From Candidatus Dadabacteria bacterium (lineage in GTDB: Bacteria; Desulfobacterota_D; UBA1144; Nemesobacterales; Nemesobacteraceae): DNA of 41,229 bases. Positions 1-7,875 of the stretch are shown here, piece after piece. The DNA lies in the NCBI GenBank assembly GCA_022819805.1, contig JAJEGO010000005.1, positions 1-41,229 on the forward strand. Reading direction: 5' to 3'. The position numbers were made by a program, and so were the translations under genes. The first letter of the stretch is position 1, and each line of letters starts with the position of its first letter. The notes beneath the pieces were generated by a model. The model worked only from the letters and a program-made list of their open reading frames with translations, had not been told where the DNA came from and searched no databases.

Positions 1-3000
1 ACGGAGATACACGGCCTGAAACTCCTGCTCGAGAAGGACAGAAGCGGGCTGTGGAACTTCAAGAAGCTAAAGGGCGAGGAGGAAACCGCCGAGCGCCCCA
101 GGGAGAAGAGAATAAGCCTGATTTTCGCGAACAACAGGATTCGCGACTCCCGCATTTCAATAAGGGGCCACACAAGGGACAAGCTCTGGGAGTTTGACCT
201 GGTGGAAGAGTCCCTTTTCTCAATAAACATCGTGGAACTGACGAAAAGAATCGAGCTTGACGCCAAGGACGTGAACTTCGACTACGTGTCCCGCAGAATC
301 AGGGTAAGAAACCTCAGGGGAGAGATCGAAATAGCATCCTGGGACTGCGTATTCAAAGACGCGGGATTTGAGATCGAGGGCGTGCCGATCAGGGGAAGCG
401 GCACCGCAAAGGGCCTGAGGAACCCCGAATTCGACATGACCGTTTACCTCGACGGGATCGGAATAAACGGCAAGGGAGAGCTTAACCTGCAGGCAAAGAC
501 GAAGGTAAAGATGCACTCGGTCGACAACCTGGTCGGCACGATGGAGATCTCGACCCCGGACTCGTCCCTAAACGGCCAGCGGCTCTGGACAGACCTTGAG
601 CCGGTAAGGATCAACGGGACAAACGCCCTCATAGAGGGCAAGGTGGGCGGAGGGTTCGGAGAGTCCCGCCTCAGGGGGAACGTCGACCTCAGGAAATGGC
701 TCGCAAGGGAGGAGAGGAACTGGTTTGACTTCGAGGCAGAGCTAAAGGACGCGGATACAGACGAGCTAACCGAGATACTTAACCGCACGCCCTACCCGCT
801 TAAATTCGGGGACAACTCAAGGCTCAGCTCGAATCTCAGGATAAGCGGCAGCTGGGCTACCAGGGAAATCTACTCCCTTCGGGTCGAACCCGATTACATT
901 GAGCTGGTAGACGGCGAGCAGGGCAACCTCCGGATGGCTGGTCATCTGACGCTTGGAAACGACGGCGCGGATTTTGATCTGAGCTCAAAGGCTAAACGGT
1001 TCAAGCTTAAGTTCGAATTCCCGGGCGCAACGGTCGACAATTACGTCGACGGAAGCGCGGCCTTCCGGGGAGCGGCGCCAAAGAACGCCAGGTTCTTTGA
1101 AGACGTGAACCTGAGCGTGGATGCCGACCTTAAAACGGGCGCGTTCTACGGGATAACGAACATAGACTCCAGGATTGACGCCGCCATTGATAAAGGAACT
1201 CTCACTATAAACAGACTCGACATCACATCGGATCAATTCTCCCTGTCCGCGGAAAAAGCCGAGGAAACGCAAAAGGGCCTTGACTGCGCCTTTGAATTTG
1301 CGACTCAGGACCTGGGCTTTCTCTCCGAGATTGACGAAAGGATCCCCCTGTTTTTGGGGAGAATAAGCTCAAGCGGAAGGATCAGCGGAAGCGTTTTCAC
1401 TCCGCATATAAAAGCAACCTCCCAGGTTGAGAATTTCGCCTATAAAAAAGATTTCATAGCTCAGGACATGTCCGTTCGGTCAAGTACACGGATTGATTTT
1501 AAAAACACCCCAAGGGTGTCACTTGACGTAAACCTCAATGGGCAACGGGCGCGCGTCCTAGGCAATTTCTCGGACACGATCGAGGCAAAGTTCCGGGGAA
1601 CGGAGACCCATGTTGAAGTGGGCGCCCTTTTGAGCAAGAAAAACGGTGCCTTCGCCTCTTCTGAGTTCAGCGTCAGCGCTCCCCTGGGTCCCGAGAGAGC
1701 ATTAAGGATGACATATCTTGAAGGTCTTCTGGACGAAAAACGGTTCAGGAGCAAGGGAGATATCCTCCTTCATATATCCCCTTACAGAACGAGGGTTCAG
1801 GGAGATGAATTTCTCTACGGAGACGGGAAACTCACAGATTTTCTCGGAGAGATCGACAGGAAGGAGAAGACTCTTGAGCTCCGGGCGGACATGACGGACT
1901 TTGATCCACTGATTGTATCGAAGATCCTCAACCTCGAACACGACCTGCAGGGAACGTTTAACGGAAAAGTCAAGGTCAGCGGTCCCTTTAGCGCTCCTTC
2001 CGTGCAGGCCGAAGTGAAGTCAGACGGCTTTTTCTACGAAACCCCCGAGACCGCGGAAACGGAAATCAGGCTCCAGGGGAAAAACGGGAGGCTCTCTGTT
2101 GACTTCTCGTCCTCAATGGATGACGGGAACAGGCTCAGCGTGCGGGGAGACCTGCTGGTTTCAGAAAATGCCAAGACCCCCATTGAGGCGATAATGGGAG
2201 CCTCAATGGACCTTGAGCTCACGTCGGAGGGGTACGGGCTCGGGTTTTTGGAGATTTTCTCAAATTCAATAGAAAGAATCGACGGGAACTTCTCATCCGC
2301 CGGCCTTTCTCTCGGCGGCACCCTCCACAGACCGAAGATAAAAGGAGACCTCGAGCTAAATGACGTCAGACTCTCCTTGACCCAGCTCCAAAACAGTCTC
2401 TTCACCCAGCATGCCAGGCTTTCGTTTAGCGGTGGGAAAATGACCCTGCCCAGAATGGAATTTCGCTCAAAAGGGGGAAAGGCCTACCTCAAGGGCAGAA
2501 TGAATCTCGCCGATTTCACCTACCGTGCCGATCTTGAGATGGAGAGGATCCGTTTTAATCCCCACTCCATAAAAACGGACCTCTCGGGTGATCTCAGGAT
2601 AGAGAAAAAAGATGAATTTCTGAGCGTGAAGGGAAAAACGAAAGTCACGGCGGGGCGGATTCGCCTCTACCCTGGCAGGCTTAAGACCGTAAAAGACATC
2701 AGCTTCATAGAGAGAGGCGAGAATCTCGCCGCCGAGTTCTCACTCGAGGAACAGAGCCAGAGCGGTTTTTACAGAGACAAGACCGGTCTTGATATTTCGG
2801 TCGACATCTCTTCGGGCACGTGGATAAAAACCAAGGAGGCCAACTTCAACACGAGAGGAAAACTGATACTTAAGAAAAAGCCGGGTGCGGATCTTAACCT
2901 CCAGGGAAACATAGTGTCATCCGAGGGATACTACACGGTTTTCGGAAAGCTTTTCGACATAGAGGACGCCACGCTTAACTTCACGGGGACATCGAACAAC

Positions 3001-3501
3001 CCCGATCTTAACGTTAAGGCATTCTACGATGCCGGTGACGTTGACGTGCACGTAAACATTACGGGAGATCTGAGGGAACCGGACCTCGCCCTCTCAAGCA
3101 CCCCGGATCTTGAAGAAGTCGACATAATATCCTATATAGTTTTCGGAGCTTCGAGCAACAGGCTTCAGAACCGCCAGAGGGCCTTTGTTGGGAAATTCGC
3201 AACAGCGGTTGCCGCCGGCGGAATTTCAGAGCTCCTGAGCTCGGAGATCGGACTTGACCTTCTGAGCATTCAGGAAGGGGAGCGGGGTTTTGAGGACAGC
3301 ACCCTCAAGGTCGGTTCCTACGTTACAAGGGACATTTTCGTCGGTTACGAGAGATCGCCCTCCACCACCTCCCTTGACCAGACGGTGCAGATGCGCAACA
3401 AGCTCAACCTTGAATGGAGACTGAACAGAAGATTCTCGGTAGAAAGCCAGATGGGGGGAGAGAATCCCGGAGTCGACTTTTTCTACAATTTTAATTTCTG
3501 A
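1..3501 (+). CDS. tamB: TamB-like translocation/assembly module protein, C-terminal part (5' end outside window)
   Basis: The frame is open from the first base, so the gene starts upstream and 1166 residues are visible; the GTG at 202 is internal, not the start. TamB/AsmA-like proteins are anchored in the inner membrane and span the periplasm as a long beta-groove that helps deliver beta-barrel proteins or lipids to the outer membrane. The visible protein is almost entirely alternating polar/hydrophobic beta-strand sequence with repeated short blocks built around G, N and D. The last 250 residues match the conserved TamB (DUF490) C-terminal domain: a GNI..SEGYY.VFGK segment, then NNPDLNV, then DIISYIVFG, and an aromatic C-terminus ending NFNF. 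The family is clear; the exact paralogue is not, because no TamA partner is visible. It is followed 51 bp later by der in the same direction. Confidence 0.85.
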   Translation, partial: TEIHGLKLLLEKDRSGLWNFKKLKGEEETAERPREKRISLIFANNRIRDSRISIRGHTRDKLWEFDLVEESLFSINIVELTKRIELDAKDVNFDYVSRRIRVRNLRGEIEIASWDCVFKDAGFEIEGVPIRGSGTAKGLRNPEFDMTVYLDGIGINGKGELNLQAKTKVKMHSVDNLVGTMEISTPDSSLNGQRLWTDLEPVRINGTNALIEGKVGGGFGESRLRGNVDLRKWLAREERNWFDFEAELKDADTDELTEILNRTPYPLKFGDNSRLSSNLRISGSWATREIYSLRVEPDYIELVDGEQGNLRMAGHLTLGNDGADFDLSSKAKRFKLKFEFPGATVDNYVDGSAAFRGAAPKNARFFEDVNLSVDADLKTGAFYGITNIDSRIDAAIDKGTLTINRLDITSDQFSLSAEKAEETQKGLDCAFEFATQDLGFLSEIDERIPLFLGRISSSGRISGSVFTPHIKATSQVENFAYKKDFIAQDMSVRSSTRIDFKNTPRVSLDVNLNGQRARVLGNFSDTIEAKFRGTETHVEVGALLSKKNGAFASSEFSVSAPLGPERALRMTYLEGLLDEKRFRSKGDILLHISPYRTRVQGDEFLYGDGKLTDFLGEIDRKEKTLELRADMTDFDPLIVSKILNLEHDLQGTFNGKVKVSGPFSAPSVQAEVKSDGFFYETPETAETEIRLQGKNGRLSVDFSSSMDDGNRLSVRGDLLVSENAKTPIEAIMGASMDLELTSEGYGLGFLEIFSNSIERIDGNFSSAGLSLGGTLHRPKIKGDLELNDVRLSLTQLQNSLFTQHARLSFSGGKMTLPRMEFRSKGGKAYLKGRMNLADFTYRADLEMERIRFNPHSIKTDLSGDLRIEKKDEFLSVKGKTKVTAGRIRLYPGRLKTVKDISFIERGENLAAEFSLEEQSQSGFYRDKTGLDISVDISSGTWIKTKEANFNTRGKLILKKKPGADLNLQGNIVSSEGYYTVFGKLFDIEDATLNFTGTSNNPDLNVKAFYDAGDVDVHVNITGDLREPDLALSSTPDLEEVDIISYIVFGASSNRLQNRQRAFVGKFATAVAAGGISELLSSEIGLDLLSIQEGERGFEDSTLKVGSYVTRDIFVGYERSPSTTSLDQTVQMRNKLNLEWRLNRRFSVESQMGGENPGVDFFYNFNF

Positions 3502-3552
3502 AACGCAAAACTTCAGGGAAACTCATCCCGGAACCGGTAGCGGAGAAAAGCA

Positions 3553-4896
3553 ATGAACGGGCAAAAACCGATCGTAGCCATAGTCGGAAGACCTAATGTC
3601 GGCAAGTCCACCCTCTTTAACAGGATAATAGGGTGGAACAAAACGATAGTGGAGGACATTCCGGGCGTCACGAGAGACAGGGTTTACGAAGACACCCGAT
3701 GGAAGGAAAAGGAGTTCACCCTTGTCGACACAGGGGGGCTTTCCCTCGGCGAGGACGACCAGGACTACTCGCTCATAAAAGAGCAGATAGACGTCGCCAT
3801 TTCGGAAGCGGATCTCGTGGTGATGCTCTTTGACGGCAAAGACGGGGTCCTGCCCCAGGATTCAGAGATAGTGCGGTATCTTCGAAAGACCGAGAAAGAA
3901 GTCATCTACGCGGTAAACAAGATCGATCACGGAAACATTAAGCAGGTGCTGAAGACCTACGAGTTCTACGGGACGGGAACGGATGACTTCATGGCGATTT
4001 CCGCGCTTCACAACAAGAACATCTACGAACTGGTGGAGCAGATCGCCTCCCGAATAGAAACTTACGAAGAGCCTGAAGAATCAGAAGAGCCCGGGGAGAC
4101 GAGAATCGCCGTCATAGGCAAACCCAACGTGGGAAAATCCACCCTGGTGAACAGGATACTCGGAGAGCACAGGCTCATAACAAGCCCCACTCCCGGTACA
4201 ACGCGCGACTCCGTTGACTCCGTCTACGAAAAAGACGGGAAAAAATACGTTTTTATCGATACCGCGGGGATAAGAAGAAAGTCAAGGATAGACGCCCCTG
4301 TTGAAAAACACAGTGTTTTCCGGGCCATAAGGTCCATCGAGAGAGCCCACATAGTGCTTCTGATGATAGACGGACAGGAGGGTCCCACGCATCACGACTC
4401 ACGCCTCGCGGAACTTGTAAAAGGCAGAAACAGGGCTCTTATAATACTGCTTAACAAGTGGGACCTCGCCCCCGAAGACATAGCGGACCCCAAAGAGATT
4501 GAAGAGATAATAAAGGAGAAGCTAATCGGGGTGAATTACGCTCCCGTGCTCACGATCTCCGCGCTTACGGGAAAGAAGGTCGGGAAAATCTTCGATGCCG
4601 TTGGGAGGGTGGAGGAAAACTTCAGAAAGAAAATATCCACCGGAAAGCTCAACAGGTTCCTTGAGGAACTCACGAAACGCCACCCTCCCCCCGTGTACAG
4701 GAGAAAGGAAATCAAGCTTTTCTATATCTCGCAGCCTTTCACCGCGCCGCCGACATTCACGATCTTCACTAACTCGGCAAAGGGCATCCCGGAGAACTAC
4801 AGAAGGTTTCTTGAGAACCAGTTAAGGCAGTACTCAGACTTCGAGGGAGTTCCCCTGAGGCTTCTGTTTCGGGACAGGGAAGGAAAGGATGTCTAG
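3553..4896 (+). CDS. der: Ribosome biogenesis GTPase Der (EngA)
   Basis: Essential GTPase that assists maturation of the 50S ribosomal subunit. It has the diagnostic tandem G domains. G domain 1 has GRPNVGKS at residues 12-19, DTGG at 59-62 and NKID at 122-125. G domain 2 has GKPNVGKS at 189-196, DTAG at 236-239 and NKWD at 301-304. A KH-like C-terminal domain follows from about residue 350 to the end. At 447 residues it has normal family length and is intact. The ATG start is preceded by a GGAGA-type ribosome binding site at 3541-3546. The stop codon TAG (4894-4896) lies inside the left arm of the inverted repeat that bounds the vapBC cassette, so the gene ends exactly at that insertion. Confidence 0.98.
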   Translation: MNGQKPIVAIVGRPNVGKSTLFNRIIGWNKTIVEDIPGVTRDRVYEDTRWKEKEFTLVDTGGLSLGEDDQDYSLIKEQIDVAISEADLVVMLFDGKDGVLPQDSEIVRYLRKTEKEVIYAVNKIDHGNIKQVLKTYEFYGTGTDDFMAISALHNKNIYELVEQIASRIETYEEPEESEEPGETRIAVIGKPNVGKSTLVNRILGEHRLITSPTPGTTRDSVDSVYEKDGKKYVFIDTAGIRRKSRIDAPVEKHSVFRAIRSIERAHIVLLMIDGQEGPTHHDSRLAELVKGRNRALIILLNKWDLAPEDIADPKEIEEIIKEKLIGVNYAPVLTISALTGKKVGKIFDAVGRVEENFRKKISTGKLNRFLEELTKRHPPPVYRRKEIKLFYISQPFTAPPTFTIFTNSAKGIPENYRRFLENQLRQYSDFEGVPLRLLFRDREGKDV

Positions 4897-4909
4897 TCAT
4901 GATGATTTG
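4892..4909 (+). repeat. Left arm of 18-bp perfect inverted repeat
   Basis: TCTAGTCATGATGATTTG, the exact reverse complement of 5793-5810. It overlaps the last two codons of der, including its stop codon. Confidence 0.9.
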
Positions 4910-5005
4910 ATCTTTGTGTCTTCAAGCGGACGATTCCGTCAACATTCATGAAATGCGAAAAGATGTTTGGTAATACAAAGAGAGATAATGTGCTTATGCT
5001 TTCTC

Positions 5006-5434
5006 TCACTCTTTTTCTAGATAGATACCTATGCCTGCTTTTTCTGCCGCCTTTACAAGTGTTTTGTCCAAGCTAGCAAGCATTAAAGACTCTCGGACGG
5101 CAAGCTCCAGATAGGCCGCATCATAACTGCTGAGGCCGTAGGAACGAGCCAGAACCATGGTCCGACCAAATGAGTGTCTCCAAGCGGAAGAATCCGCCGA
5201 GATGGGCAAGTTTTCCAACTGCGAAGTGAAAGCTTCTGTTTGCGCAATTGTTATCTCACCGTTTCTTTCAGCACTGAGCAGGACATTTGACGCCTCAAGG
5301 TACCATAATTCGGGCACCAGGGCATCCGACTCATTCATGCTTTTTAGCACCCTCTCAGCATATTGCTGATCCGATTGCTTGAGACTTGGTATAAGCCAGC
5401 GCATCGCCACTGAATTATCCAGCACGAATCGCAT
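5006..5434 (-). CDS. vapC: VapC-type PIN-domain ribonuclease toxin
   Basis: Toxin of a type II toxin-antitoxin pair; PIN-domain toxins are Mg-dependent ribonucleases, often acting on tRNA. The 142-residue protein has PIN length and acidic residues in the expected places: Asp in the N-terminal FVLDNS, Glu in LWYLEASN, Asp in LSSYDAAYLEL and Asp in LASLDKTLVKAA. The ATG at 5434 is chosen because it overlaps the antitoxin stop as TGATG, a translational coupling arrangement. A GTG one codon upstream (5437) would also work. It lies directly downstream of the antitoxin on the minus strand, within the inverted-repeat-bounded cassette. Its RNA target cannot be told from sequence. Confidence 0.9.
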   Translation of the reverse strand: MRFVLDNSVAMRWLIPSLKQSDQQYAERVLKSMNESDALVPELWYLEASNVLLSAERNGEITIAQTEAFTSQLENLPISADSSAWRHSFGRTMVLARSYGLSSYDAAYLELAVRESLMLASLDKTLVKAAEKAGIGIYLEKE

Positions 5435-5682
5435 CACTTACGACCTTTTTTTCTGTACTCTTCCAGACGGCCATCAGAAACTGGAACAATTGCTTCACTC
5501 ATTCTGAGAATATTCTCAATAGCAGTCGCCGTCTTTTGTCTGGAAGCAGCCCTGCTCGGCAGAAGATCCGCAACAGGTTTACCACGATTGGTAATCGTAA
5601 AGGATTCACCCGCCCGCACCCGTCTCAGTATTTCAGGTAATTTGGTCTTGACTTCGTAGGATCCTATATTTTCCTTGGACAT
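5434..5682 (-). CDS. vapB: Phd/YefM-fold antitoxin of the vapBC pair
   Basis: 82-residue antitoxin. The N-terminal half has the Phd/YefM dimerisation and DNA-binding pattern: GSYEVKTKLPEILRRV, then the beta-hairpin ESFTITNRGKPVADLLP. This is expected to fold into the DNA-binding dimer that represses its own promoter. The C-terminal half is charged and probably disordered, ready to wrap around the toxin. The start is ATG at 5680-5682, preceded by AGGATG about 8 bases upstream. The stop overlaps the vapC start by one base. A 20-bp imperfect palindrome lies 26 bp upstream and is the likely operator. Confidence 0.9.
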   Translation of the reverse strand: MSKENIGSYEVKTKLPEILRRVRAGESFTITNRGKPVADLLPSRAASRQKTATAIENILRMSEAIVPVSDGRLEEYRKKGRK

Positions 5683-5707
5683 TACTCACATCCTTTAGAA
5701 TATTTTA

Positions 5708-5727
5708 TAGACTAGTGTACTGGTCTA
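5708..5727. promoter_or_regulatory. Imperfect 20-bp palindrome, probable vapBC operator
   Basis: The sequence TAGACTAGTGTACTGGTCTA has paired arms TAGAC/GTCTA and AGT/ACT around a central GT. It sits 26 bp upstream of the antitoxin start, beside a TATAAA-like -10 (minus strand, 5704-5709). Autoregulation by the antitoxin or toxin-antitoxin complex at such palindromes is the rule for this family. That this one is bound is inference. Confidence 0.6.
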
Positions 5728-5792
5728 TTGGATCAAATCAACTACCGATTCAAAAATTTTATTCATGGTTCGATCTATCATTCATAGCATCA

Positions 5793-5810
5793 CAAATCAT
5801 CATGACTAGA
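5793..5810 (-). repeat. Right arm of 18-bp perfect inverted repeat
   Basis: CAAATCATCATGACTAGA on the plus strand, the exact reverse complement of 4892-4909. It directly abuts the stop codon (5811-5813) of the glycosyltransferase gene. Confidence 0.9.
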
Positions 5811-7019
5811 TCACCGGACCTCAAGTATTATCTTCTGTATGTCCGCGGTCCGCTCAGCCGCAGAGCACATCTCCATCACCCTGCGCCTTGAGTTCAAGCC
5901 CATTTTGTTCCGGGTCTCTGCATCCCGTGCGAGAATAGAGATGCTCTCCCCGATCTTCTCAAAATCCCCGGGGTCGCAGAGAAAACCGGTTTCCCCATCC
6001 TCAACGGCCTCCGCTATCCCGCCTATTGAAAAACCCACTACGGGCAGGGCAAACGCCATCGCCTCTATCACGGACCTCGGGAAAGGGTCTGGATAATTGG
6101 ACGGGATCACGAAGAGATCGAAATCCTTAAGACACGGCCTCACGTCCTCCCTGTATCCGGTAAAGATAAAGCTCTCCCGCACCCCCAGTTTCTCCGCGTG
6201 ATCCTCAAGTTTTCGAAGATGGTTTTTCGGAAAAAACCACGGGGTATCTCCGACTATAACGAACTTTACCTTTCCCCCAATGCCGTCGTCTGAAGCAAGT
6301 CGGCTTACGGTGTCTATAAACTCCACGTAGCCTTTTCTCGGAACCACCCTTCCGGTGTTCCCGACAAGCACGGTATCGGGTGGTATGGAGAATTCCTCCC
6401 TTAGGGAACCCCGTATGGAGTCGCGGTCAAAATCCGAGGGGTCAATGCCGTTATAGACGACGTGAACCTTGCTTTTCGCCCTTTTAAACGGTCTGGCCGT
6501 GGCCTGGGAAACGCATATTATCTTCCTGACGCACCGAAACCCCGAGAGCATCTCCATTAAAGACTTCATAAACCATGTCTGCTGTATGTTCCTCACGTGC
6601 CAGATAACGGGTTTTTTGTTCTTTCTTCCGATAAAAGTACCCACGATCTTGGCGAGGGTTCCGTTGCAGTAGATAATGTCGATTCCGTTCTCCCTGATTA
6701 TCTTGGGGGAAGCGCAGAGCAGACGGAGCATATTCACTATGTTCACTATTACGGAGAAAACCCTAAGAAGACCCGGGGCCCGCGCGGTGTCCGCCACCAT
6801 TGTTGATTTCTGTATGTTCTCGGGGAATCTTGGGTCAACTATGACGTTCTCGAAAATGCCTTCGGATTTCAGGCTCTCGGAGAATATGTCGTGCTTCGGT
6901 ATTAGTACAAACGGATTTATCTTTTCCCGGTCTATATGCTTCAGTATGTAGAGAAGGCTTCTTCCCGGCCCTCCGTCCCTTACCGAGTGGTTGATAAAAA
7001 GAACGTTTGTTTTTTCCAT
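5811..7019 (-). CDS. Glycosyltransferase family 4 (GT-B fold)
   Basis: 402-residue retaining glycosyltransferase that likely transfers a sugar from a nucleotide donor to a cell-surface glycan or glycolipid precursor. The N-terminal Rossmann half begins VLFINHS and carries a glycine-rich acceptor-side loop GGPGRSLLYIL near residues 17-27. The C-terminal half has the GT4 signatures: GRVVPRKGYVEFI near 220, then the donor-site block with E (VIEAMAFALPVVGFSIGGIAEAV), ending in EDGETGFLCDPGD. No membrane segment is obvious, so it is cytosolic or peripheral. It stands alone rather than in a polysaccharide cluster, so donor and acceptor cannot be predicted. It converges on der and its stop abuts the vapBC cassette. 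Confidence 0.88.
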   Translation of the reverse strand: MEKTNVLFINHSVRDGGPGRSLLYILKHIDREKINPFVLIPKHDIFSESLKSEGIFENVIVDPRFPENIQKSTMVADTARAPGLLRVFSVIVNIVNMLRLLCASPKIIRENGIDIIYCNGTLAKIVGTFIGRKNKKPVIWHVRNIQQTWFMKSLMEMLSGFRCVRKIICVSQATARPFKRAKSKVHVVYNGIDPSDFDRDSIRGSLREEFSIPPDTVLVGNTGRVVPRKGYVEFIDTVSRLASDDGIGGKVKFVIVGDTPWFFPKNHLRKLEDHAEKLGVRESFIFTGYREDVRPCLKDFDLFVIPSNYPDPFPRSVIEAMAFALPVVGFSIGGIAEAVEDGETGFLCDPGDFEKIGESISILARDAETRNKMGLNSRRRVMEMCSAAERTADIQKIILEVR

Positions 7020-7132
7020 GTCGGCGGATATTATGGTAGAACTTCTTGAGAGTTAGACTGGGTGGAAAAACGAACTAATACGATCTTCATGTTATTATCT
7101 ACCGTAGTCCAATTAAAATCGAGAGAATTTTA

Positions 7133-7861
7133 ATGCACACCAGAACCTGCGCAAGCGCCGTGAAAATCTACCTGTTTTTCCTTTTTATTTCCTTATTCGC
7201 AGTCTCGGGATGCGGTCTGGATATTGATTTCGGGGGAACCGGGAACAATGGAAACGCCGATGTGGCGGATGAAGAAACGATAGAGGGAACCATCAAGAAT
7301 GTACCGTCTACGTACGAAGGAGCAAGCTTCGTCATCAAGGCATGTGTCGTGGAAGACGGAGATTTAAGAAACTGCGAAGTAAGGGCACTTGAGGAAGACG
7401 TATTTGAGGACGAGAAATTTTCTCTGGAGGGAAATCTTGACCCGGAAATTGAGCTTCAGGTATTTGAGACCGGGGACGAATCTGATGATATCGCCACGAG
7501 GATAATAGAGGTTTTCCCTGGAGCTAAGATTGACATTGGAGATATAGATATAAACAACAAAGAAGAGATAGTTTTTCTAGAAGAAGTCGAGGTAACTTTC
7601 AACGGGGAAGTTGACGTTGAAGGAAACGTAAATTGCACCGAAGAAGACGATGAACTAAACGGAAAAATATTGATCAGGATATCAACTGAAGGCAGTGAAA
7701 CTGTAGTAGTAACCGTCAGACTGGATGGTACGGGAATAGAGGGAGAAGACAATCCCCGGTGCAACCAGCTGGCTCCTGGGCGCGAGGTTGAAATAAGAGA
7801 CGGGGAACTGACAGGTGAACCCCGGACCGTAAGGGCAGAGGAACCGATCCGTCTTCTCTGA
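7133..7861 (+). CDS. Acidic hypothetical lipoprotein
   Basis: 242 residues. The N-terminus has a positively charged start, a hydrophobic stretch (about residues 12-24) and a lipobox AVSGC with the lipidated Cys at residue 27, so a membrane-anchored lipoprotein is expected. The mature part is very rich in Asp and Glu and in short beta-strand patterns (for example IEGTIKNVP, KIDIGDIDI, VTVRLDG). It includes Cys pairs near residues 62-72 and about 164 and 207 that could form disulfides. I recognise no family. The ATG is preceded by GAGAGA 8 bases upstream. It is divergent from the glycosyltransferase and convergent with the metal permease operon, so context gives no function. Confidence 0.8.
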   Translation: MHTRTCASAVKIYLFFLFISLFAVSGCGLDIDFGGTGNNGNADVADEETIEGTIKNVPSTYEGASFVIKACVVEDGDLRNCEVRALEEDVFEDEKFSLEGNLDPEIELQVFETGDESDDIATRIIEVFPGAKIDIGDIDINNKEEIVFLEEVEVTFNGEVDVEGNVNCTEEDDELNGKILIRISTEGSETVVVTVRLDGTGIEGEDNPRCNQLAPGREVEIRDGELTGEPRTVRAEEPIRLL

Positions 7862-7875
7862 GCCCCCTTCGCAAA

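Larger units (their letters stand above)
4893..5809. mobile_element. Putative non-autonomous element carrying vapBC, bounded by inverted repeats
   Basis: A perfect 18-bp inverted repeat (4892-4909 against 5793-5810) encloses only the vapBC pair and its control region. The outer part of each arm reads TCTAGA-like. If CTAG is a 4-bp target duplication (4893-4896 and 5806-5809), the element itself is 4897-5805 with 13-bp ends TCATGATGATTTG. Removing it and one CTAG restores a TCTAGA site in which the der TAG and the stop of the convergent glycosyltransferase (5811-5813) lie one base apart. The interior is visibly more AT-rich than both flanks. No transposase is present, so mobility would depend on an enzyme elsewhere. 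What is seen is the repeat and its position; the transposition reading is inference. A bidirectional hairpin terminator split by later insertion is an alternative. Confidence 0.55.

Noticed and set aside
202-3501. GTG at 202 as the start of the TamB-like gene
   Set aside because: The frame is open without a stop from base 1 with sequence of the same beta-strand character, so the true start lies outside the window.
4892-5810. The 18-bp inverted repeat as a single transcription terminator
   Set aside because: The arms are about 880 bp apart, contain little GC and are not followed by T-runs, so they cannot act as one hairpin terminator.
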